Below are positions 56,860 through 64,000 of a stretch of DNA of 64,000 bases, piece by piece. The stretch is from contig ML664662.1 in assembly GCA_007570785.1 (NCBI GenBank), positions 434,163 through 498,162 of the forward strand. Direction: 5' to 3'. The stretch's first letter is position 1; the number at the start of each line of letters is the position of its first letter. The notes under the pieces are model-generated. The model was given only the letters and a program-made list of their open reading frames with translations. It made no database searches and was not told the origin of the DNA. The stretch is from Antilocapra americana. Its lineage: Eukaryota; Chordata; Mammalia; Artiodactyla; Antilocapridae. The position numbers and the translations under genes are program-made.

Positions 56860-58014
56860 AGCTATCTCGTCAAACAGATAAAACCATGTATTTTGGTCCC
56901 CAGTCCCATAGATGAAACATTTCATTATTAAATGCTGATGGATTCCAGTCAAGTCACGACACAGGAGCCCCAGCCATCAGCACCATCCATAACTGTGGGG
57001 TAGTTTCACAAAGCTACATCCTGTTTGTTTTATTCATTTGACCAATAGTTTAATACAAAGAAAACAATGTCTCATTTTTCTTTCTCCCTGCTGAGCAACC
57101 CCAGAAAAAGTCATTTAAGCTTTTTGAGCTGCAGTTTCTTCACGCATGATAATTCATATGATGCTGAGGATTAGGGCTGTCCTGCTCACTGAGAATGAAA
57201 TAATCCAATCTTTTCATGTTGTCCTATTCTGTAGAAAAGAGCAAATAAATATAATGTGATCTTGTGATATCGCTTAGTAAATCAATAAGGAAAAATCCCC
57301 ACTGGGTTTTTCCAAAGTGAACACAGAGGAAAGCTAACTGCCATTGGTCATTTATGAATATTGTATCCCAGGCGTTACCAGGAATCACTTAGTGAACTAC
57401 ATGGGCCAATGTTCCAGAAGATCCTTTGTGCTAATTTTGGCAACAAAGCCAAATTTAAACAGAAAAATACCCCCTCAACGTTACCACACCCCCCACATTT
57501 TCTTGCTTTTCTTCCAAAAGGAGGGGCGCCTGAGCAACACCAGAGCACATTACATTTCTTTCTCTGAAGCAAATCACACGTTTCCAAAACATCTTGGCTA
57601 AAAATAGATTGTGCTTCTTTCTGAGATGGAAATTGCTTTTGGCTGCTCACCCAGCCATACTTTTCTGCTAAACTCTGGGCTTTGTTTTTGATTTTCATGG
57701 AAGCAGGTTTATAAACACCAGAGGCAAAAATGCAGCAACTAGAACAGATGGTTAAAGTGCTATTTCATTTGTCTTTATCAGTTTGGGGAATACTGCAGAG
57801 TCGGGCTGCTGGGCTTACAGGCATTCGGCTAGAGGAGTTGTCTTGGGCAGAATCAAAGCCCTTCATTGGAAAGCTGGGGCTCAGTATTGTCCTTTCCTGA
57901 AAGGAACAGGTGACAAACCATTCTCTTCTTGCCCGTGGGGCTCTTCCCCCAGGTGAAGAAAAATCAGGTGGCTAGAAATCTTGTCTTTACAAATGCGGGA
58001 AGGCAATGTTGATG
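56860..58014. other. Repeat-poor region with enhancer-like motifs
   Basis: No gene recognised. An exact MEF2 site ctaaaaatag lies at 57598-57607. The 107-codon minus-strand ORF over 57375-57698 has no motif. Polypurine/polypyrimidine runs and nearby forkhead-like taaacacc (57712) suggest regulatory DNA rather than coding. Confidence 0.35.
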
Positions 58015-58690
58015 AAAATAATCAATAAACAGTCTATAATAGGAATAGAAAAGAATTTTATTTGAGTCAAACTGAAGATTATAGCCCAAGAGACAGCCTC
58101 TCAGAATGACTCTGAGAAAGTGCTCTAGAGAAGCTTGGTTTTCAGTGCAGTTTGAGAAAACAGATCAGCACATACAGAGCAAGTCAGTATGGCCTTGGCA
58201 TCTGGGAAGGGAGTCTAATCATTGAAGGAGCACCACCATTGATGTCCCAGGAAGGAGATCATTTAATCTTTATTTTATTATTATCTAATTTTTACTTTTT
58301 GGCTGCCACACAGCATGTGGGATCTTAGTTCCCCCACCAGGGATCGAACCCGGGCCCCCTGCATTGGAAGCATGGAGTCTTAACCATTGGACATCCCAGG
58401 AAGTCCATAATCTTTATTTTTTAACATGAACTTTCTTCTGGTCAATGCACCCTTTTCTTCAATAATTAAAGCAGATATACAATATATGTTTTATAGGCCA
58501 CAAAGGGGCTGTTTAGTTAGCATGAAATTCGAGTTAGATTATGTCTAAGCCAGAATGACTCCTCCATACCTCAATACCTGAAACCTTCTTCCATCAGCAG
58601 TCATGTCATATCCCACGGCCTTACAGTTGGTGAGGAAAACCATTTCTAACCCAGCATCCCTTCATCACTTTTGACCTTTGACACCTTTGC
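58015..58690 (-). mobile_element. Probable LTR-type repeat, antisense, split by a SINE
   Basis: gaatagaaaagaattttatt followed by gagacagcctctcagaatga is a pattern I associate with ruminant retroviral-type LTR repeats in antisense. Family not named. Confidence 0.45.
58281..58406 (-). mobile_element. CHR-type SINE
   Basis: ggctgccacacagcatgtgg to ggacatcccaggaagtcc. taatctttatttt is duplicated on the two sides. Confidence 0.88.
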
Positions 58691-58699
58691 CTACAAGAT

Positions 58700-59095
58700 A
58701 CTACACTACAGTTTTGTTCACACACCGCATTGTCAATGTTTATGAACTTACTAAATCCTTTTTTTTTTTTTTTGCCTTGGGGTTCTTTAGGGAAGATTCT
58801 CCCTGCTCCTTCTCTAGAGAAACCCCGTGAGGTGCCCAGGGGCGAGTTGCTGTGGCTCCTGCACAGCCACCTGGCAGCAGACTGGGCACTGTCACAAATG
58901 ATGGCTTCTGAAATGGAGGAAGGGAATGGGGCTGAGGATGGGAGTGGGGGGACTTGGGGGCTTTATTGTAACACTTGATGTTTTTAATGAAAATAATACT
59001 TGAAGCAAATATGCCAGTAATAGGTATCTGGGTGTCTGTCTACTTGTCTATAGTTTTAAAGTTTGGCAACTCCCTTCCTTTTTTTTTTTTTTTTT
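58700..59095. other. Unassigned sequence
   Basis: Poly(T) runs at about 58759-58774 and 59082-59095. The 82-codon frame at 58730-58978 has no motif and no splice support. Confidence 0.3.
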
Positions 59096-59104
59096 GAAAA
59101 GAAC

Positions 59105-59285
59105 AATAGTGCACTCTGGAAATGGTTTTCAAATCTGACTGCAGTTTCAAGTGGAACTTTAAAAAATGTTTCAGATTCCTGGGCCCGCTACGACTATACT
59201 CAGTTTTCAGGGGCAGGACCCAGAAATTAGGGTCCTTTAAAAAGCTCCCCAGATGTTTCTCATTCAGCTGGTCCAGCATTAGGCC
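59105..59285 (+). mobile_element. MER5-type hAT relic
   Basis: ctttaaaaaatgtttcagat, cagattcctgggcccgctac and aaaagctccccagatgtttc match the MER5 (hAT-Charlie) layout. Confidence 0.6.
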
Positions 59286-59359
59286 TTAGACCAGCTTTGA
59301 AGCCCCACTTCCTTGCAAAGGTCAGTCAGTTGATACTTACAAGTATTATAATACTTATG

Positions 59360-59582
59360 CGTGTGTGTTAGGTCGCTCCAGCTGTGTCCGACTCTTTGTG
59401 ACCCTATGGACTGTAGCCTGCCAGGCCCCTCTATTCATAAGGATTCTCCAGGCAAGAATACTGGAGTGGGTTGCCATGCCCTCCTCCAGGGGATCTTCCC
59501 GACCCAGGGATCAAACTTGCATCTCTTAGGTCTCCTGCACTAGCAGGCAGGTTCTTTACCACTAGCGTCACCTGGGAAACCC
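59360..59582 (-). mobile_element. Bov-tA SINE
   Basis: Antisense, full length. Short acttat copies flank it. Confidence 0.87.
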
Positions 59583-59589
59583 ATAACAC

Positions 59590-60059
59590 TTATAATCCTA
59601 TGTATAACCCCAAATTATGTTAACTTACATTACGGGGTGGTTGTTTTTTTAGTGTGTATTTATCGTTGGGTCCTTTTAATCTAACTGTGATAACCTAAAT
59701 TGTTGATCTTGCCAGAGTAACAAAAGGGTCTCTTTTTAGTCTCTTTGTGAAAACTAGGTCAAAACTCATTTGACAACACATAGATCCTTGTGTAGTTTTA
59801 AAGCCAAACTTTTAAACTTTAATAGGTTAGATTTTAGATTACAACACAGTCTATAAATGGCCTTTTAATATACATGAAATTTTTTTCAGTCTGGAACTTT
59901 AATTCTGCCAGGTTTAGGGCAGTTCAGCTTGACAATAGCATCTTTTCCCCAGTATGATTGGATATTATAGAATTGTATACAAAATTGCTTTTGCTTGTCC
60001 TCATGTTTAGCTTTAAGTTTCTTTTCCCAGGCTCACTCAGAAATTTTTTAGTTTTATTT
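59590..60059. other. Unassigned AT-rich sequence
   Basis: No gene or nameable repeat. Confidence 0.3.
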
Positions 60060-60187
60060 TATTAATTAATTTTTAACTTATTTTTTGGCTGCAGATAGTG
60101 AGACCTTAGTTCCCTGACTAGGGATTGAACCCAGGCCTTCAGCCGTGGAAGTGTGGAATTCTGACCACTGGAGCACTAGGGAATTCT
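60060..60187 (-). mobile_element. CHR-type SINE
   Basis: ttttttggctgcagatagtg to ggagcactagggaattctg. Confidence 0.83.
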
Positions 60188-60327
60188 GCCATGTTCCCTC
60201 AAAATGATTGTTTTAAAGGTAATGAGCTTAAGTCCACATATGTGTACTTACATTTACATGTGCACAAAGTCACTCGTTGACACTTTTGCCCCAGTGGCAC
60301 ACGTGAAATCCTTCCCTTTTGCTCAAT

Positions 60328-60535
60328 CTGTGCTCAGCGGCTCAGTTGTGTCCGACTTTTGTGACCCTGTGGACTGTAGCCCGCCAGGCTCCTCTGTCCA
60401 GGGGGACTCTCCAGCAAGAATACTGGAGTGGGTTGCCATTTCCTCTTCCAGGGGATCGTCCCAACCCAAGGATCGAACCCAAGTCTCTTGCATCTCCTTC
60501 ATTGGCAGGCAGATTCTTTACCACTAGGCCACCTT
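60328..60535 (-). mobile_element. Bov-tA SINE
   Basis: gtgctcagcggctcagttgt to ttctttaccactaggccacc. Confidence 0.88.
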
Positions 60536-60540
60536 CACCA

Positions 60541-61293
60541 CTACCCCCATCTCCATGAGATGGTGAGCAACAAAACCAGGAAGTGAAATTAAATAGCTCT
60601 CTTTGCCATTTGGCAGCAGCTTGGTCGAGGTGGCTAAACCTAATAAATCAAAACCAGGACAATTCTATGACTATGTATGGCTTGCTAGCAAGCATATTTT
60701 ATAGTTTGCTTTCCTCACAACAGCTAAGACTAGGCTGGGTTTTTCTCTTTTTTTAAAAAAATTTAAGATTGAGCCTCTAACAGGTGAGAAGCACTTCTAT
60801 GTCAGAAGGGCCCTCCAGCCCTGGCTGTCCAGACTATGTTTGGGACTGTGAGTGTGAGGCTGGCCCGCTTTGGGCTGGGCGAGTTCTTAGCCCAGCCTTG
60901 CAGGGATCATTGTGTATTTCTTCGGCACCTGTCATGATCATGTCCTACATCCATATTCCTGGGATACCTGTCACGTGTCCAACGTCTTACATACATTTCA
61001 GTAGATAGTGAAAACTGAGAAGATTCCCTTCTTCTCAGTGTAAAATTCTCCTATCCTCTGAGTTGTTTGCAACTTCACTGATGTGGACAGGCTTATTATA
61101 AGAGCAGAACCGGAGACCTAGTGACCAGCTGTACTCATGTGAAGTGTCCCTGTTCTTTTTGTCTGGCTCCAGACCTTTCCTAGGGACCACTGCAGTCAAG
61201 GAACCACTGCTGGTTCCTTGATTTCATAACATTAGAAAAAGGAAAGCAAGTTCAAGTCTATAGGAACATTAGAACAGCAGTTTTTGTTTGTTT
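60541..61293. other. Unassigned sequence
   Basis: No gene or named repeat. A 74-codon frame at 60784-61008 is unsupported. Confidence 0.3.
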
Positions 61294-61380
61294 GTTTTAC
61301 TGTACCATGTGGCATGTGGGATCTTAGTTCCCCTGCAGTAGAAGTGCAGTCTTAACCATTGGACCATCAGGGAAGTCCCT
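61294..61380 (-). mobile_element. CHR-type SINE, internally deleted
   Basis: ctgtaccatgtggcatgtgg to ccatcagggaagtccc. The B-box segment is missing. Confidence 0.75.
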
Positions 61381-61426
61381 CGATCATTTTCAGTGCAAAC
61401 TAATTCAAGCAAATACAAAGAAATAA

Positions 61427-61652
61427 GGGCTTCCCAGGTGACGCTAGTGGTAAAGAACCTGCCTGCCACTGCAGGAGACATAAGAGATGCGAGTTTGATC
61501 CCTGGGTCGGGAAGATCTCCTGGAGGAGGGCATGGCAACCCACTCCAGTTTTCTTGCCTGGAGAATCACCATGGACAGGGGAGCCTGGTGGGCTACAGTC
61601 CATGGGGTCACAAAGAGTTGAACAGGACTGAAGTGACTTAGCAGGCAGTCAC
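61427..61652 (+). mobile_element. Bov-tA SINE
   Basis: Sense copy, agggcttcccaggtgacgct to gaagtgacttagcaggca. Confidence 0.88.
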
Positions 61653-62125
61653 AAAGAAAGTGGCCGGAGTTGGGCAAAATAATATTCCTTAAATGTGTAT
61701 ATGTTCAAAATCTGAATATTAAAGAAAAAGTAAATACGAACAAGCAACTCAAAAGCCAACAATGTAAACAAACCACTTTGGGCTCTGTCCACCTATCCAG
61801 GTAACCAAGCTCAACATAGGATTTTATTTACAGGAGTCCTAAACTTAGTTTTTCGATTTTAAATCAAAACTGAAAGGTTTGACTGGTTGCCTTTCTTTAA
61901 ACTTGAAGGTTGCAATGACTATAAAGAAAGCTGGCTTCTCTTATAAAAGACACAAGCAAGTACATCTTTAAACCCCCAGCAAGGACATGCTGACCCTAGC
62001 ATTTCTCTGGAGCGAACGCAAATAACTTTCCACTCAGGATTAATGACTGCACTTGATGACCAGAGACCAGCGCTTATGAGGGATACACTTGAGACCCAAT
62101 CCCCATATTCAAATCAAGGGAGCAA
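61653..62125. other. Unassigned sequence
   Basis: No gene or nameable repeat. Confidence 0.3.
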
Positions 62126-62240
62126 CTGTTATTGTTTAGTTGCTATGTAATGTCCAACTCTTTGTGACCATGGACTGTAGCCCACTAGACTACAGTCGCA
62201 AAGGGTCGCAAAGAGTCGGACATGATTGACTTTCACTTCA
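62126..62240. mobile_element. Rearranged Bov-tA tail forming a hairpin
   Basis: Antisense tail (ttgctatgtaatgtccaact to ggactgtagcccactag) is followed immediately by the same segment in sense (actacagtcgcaaagg to gtcggacatgattga). Confidence 0.75.
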
Positions 62241-62903
62241 ATCCAACCTAACACTGAACTTGAGTCTTTAGGAGATTCAGGTATGACATGTATGTCTTCC
62301 TTTGGTTCTAGCATTTTCAGTTTATTCTTGACTTTAAAGAAAGTATTTAAATATGTTTAAAGTGTTAAAACATTCTAGAGTTAAACCAGCTTCTCTATGA
62401 TGTAAACTATCAGTCTTTTTAGCTTCAAACTGGTTTTGTAGCCTGTCACACTTTGTCACAGAGGAATAGCAATTACATACGTAAATGTGAATTGCATATT
62501 GATAAATTACCACTGCAGAAAAGCATCTGAAAATGTTAAGTGCTGCTTTTGGTTACTTGGCACCATGTTTTTCTAAAGACAGGAACACAGTGAGAGGGAC
62601 ATCCTATAGCCAAATGTAAGGTTTATCAAAGTGTAAGGTTTTTTCAACACTCACTACATTCTACTCTGGCCTGCACTCCTTCCAAAACAGTATATTGGAA
62701 GCTTTTCCCTGTAAGAATGGAGTGTCTGCTAATCTCAGTGTAAGAAGCCTACTTCAAGTGTCTGATGCTGAGTGGGTAAGTGCTAAACACAAACCCAACA
62801 TCCGACTTATCTACCACTTACATTACTAGTTACAGTTAACTAATCCAAGCTTCAGTAGATTTAAAGGCAAATCTGTTCATATTTTACTGCAAATCTGAAT
62901 TTT
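62241..62903. other. Unassigned sequence
   Basis: No gene or nameable repeat. Confidence 0.3.
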
Positions 62904-63178
62904 CACTTTTAAAAAAATGATTTGGCTGTGCTGGGTCTCTGTTGCTCCTTGCTCCGCGGGCTTTGTTCTAGTCGCAGCGATTGGGGGCTCCTCTCTAGTT
63001 GTGGTGTGTGGGTCTCTCGTTATGGTGGCTTCTTGTTGAGGAGTACGGGCTCTAGAGCACAGGTTCAGTAGTTGTGGTGCATGGACTTTTTTGTCTCCAG
63101 GCATGTGGAATCTTCCTGGACCAGGGATCAAACCCACGTCTCCTACATTGGCAGGCGGATTCTTTTACCACTGAGCCC
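62904..63178 (-). mobile_element. CHR-type SINE, long form
   Basis: Flanked by gcaaatctgaatttt (62889-62903) and gcaaatctcaatttt (63179-63193), a 15-bp duplication with one mismatch. Confidence 0.9.
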
Positions 63179-63193
63179 GCAAATCTCAATTTT

Positions 63194-64000
63194 TGGTTTT
63201 TGGATTTTAATTAAAAATCTCAACCTTAGGGCAATAGAGAAGGCTAACTACAACCTAAGAGCTTGGTATTTAAATCTGACTCAGTAACTTTAGCTTTTAA
63301 ATCTCTTTAGTGTAATACATTCATGGTCTTAGCCTCTGACCTAGTCAGACTTCCTAAGAAGATATGGTTAACACAGCCTTGTAGGAATCCACATTAGGCC
63401 CGTTTTGCTAAGAAAGGATTTATACTAAATGCTTAAGACATTCTGAAAGTAGATGACTGGAAGAACTAACTACTAGTACTACTGATTAATTTTTCAGTAG
63501 TAATAACTTTCTAGGTCTTTGACTTTAAACACACAGCCTGAAAAAGCTGTTTCCCTATTCACCCAACAGAACACATCAAGAACTCTTCAGGGACACATCC
63601 TACACATAGAAACCTTTCGGAAAAGGATTACGAAGGGTTAACCTGTATCTCCTTGGTGCCCCAAGACACTATTTCTTGCTGACAGTCCTGGGGCACTGTA
63701 GGACATTGCCAGCCTTCACAATGTTAACTCTTCCTTCTCAGTCCCACTAACACCAGATTTAAGACTGCAAATAGATTATCTACTTCCGGATTCCAAGGAA
63801 AATGCACCCAGTGTTTTAATGGGTGGGGAAGAGCTCGATGGCAACTCAAAGAATACATATCGAATCCTCCTGTGAGGCCCCACTGGAGGACTTGCGGAAA
63901 AACATTCCTGTGTCCAAAGCATCTGTTTTGAATAGTTTTACATCTATACAATTGAAAAATAGTAAATGAGTTGACTTCCATTTTGTAGGGTGGTTCCCAC
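63194..64000. other. Unassigned sequence to window end
   Basis: No repeat recognised. An 85-codon minus-strand frame at 63724-63981 has no identifiable motif. It could be part of an untranslated exon or chance. Confidence 0.3.

Noticed and set aside
56970..57000. REST/NRSF-like site (tcagcaccatccata)
   Set aside because: Only the first half matches the consensus; the second half does not.
964..63178. tRNA genes suggested by many B-box-like gttcgatccc/gttcaatccc motifs
   Set aside because: All occur inside Bov-tA or CHR SINEs, which derive from tRNA; none folds into an intact tRNA by inspection.
1..64000. CRISPR array, operon or bacterial mobile element
   Set aside because: The regular repeats are eukaryotic SINEs and LINEs; there are no short direct repeats with unique spacers and no dense coding.

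Overview
The window is nuclear DNA of a ruminant, almost certainly a bovid. The evidence is in the repeats. It carries BovB (RTE-type) LINEs with their (actga)n tails, Bov-tA SINEs that share the BovB 3' end, CHR-type tRNA-derived SINEs shared by whales, hippos and ruminants, ruminant L1 copies and ruminant-type retroviral LTRs. Older mammalian repeats (MIR, L2, MaLR/MLT1-type LTRs, hAT and mariner relics) fill in the background. Two runs of exactly 100 N (27786-27885 and 46414-46513) are assembly gaps. There are no prokaryotic features and no long intact host gene.

Layout. 1-17 kb: scattered SINEs, one truncated antisense L1 (3672-6729) holding a BovB copy with a readable reverse-transcriptase relic, a 67-bp-arm hairpin inside that L1, a mariner MITE, and a back-to-back pair of BovB 3' ends. 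17-24 kb: an old antisense L1 that received a U6 snRNA-L1 chimeric retrocopy, then MIR, L2, L1 and one copy of an LTR-like repeat. A possible signal-peptide exon lies just downstream of that repeat (23946-24003). 25-35 kb: MaLR LTRs, MIR, L1 fragments, a (TC)n tract with a gap, a CpG island with G-quadruplex potential (about 28.5-29.0 kb), a solo LTR inside an L1, a hAT element, and a second, inverted copy of the LTR-like repeat. 35-38.3 kb: mostly non-repetitive DNA leading into a second CpG island (37760-38260). That island has an RFX X-box-like motif, CRE-like motifs and two CTCF-type motifs in the same orientation, and is the best promoter in the window.

40.8-50.5 kb is one antisense L1 of about 5 kb used repeatedly as an insertion target. 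It holds an RPS2 processed pseudogene, three solo-LTR-like insertions (one inside a younger L1 fragment and one inside a BovB copy), a BovB copy and several SINEs. Many of the nested insertions have target-site duplications, so their order can be read. 51-54.6 kb is another SINE-riddled antisense L1. 54.6-58 kb is comparatively repeat-poor and has motifs suggestive of non-coding regulatory DNA. 58-64 kb is SINE-dense with no recognisable gene.

No operating multi-gene system is visible. Coding evidence is limited to dead retrotransposon ORFs, the RPS2 pseudogene and a tentative two-exon secreted-protein start. Any host gene here would have to be spliced, with its exons mostly outside the window or not recognisable by eye. 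Repeat family names come from recalled consensus features and boundaries are approximate unless a target-site duplication is quoted.
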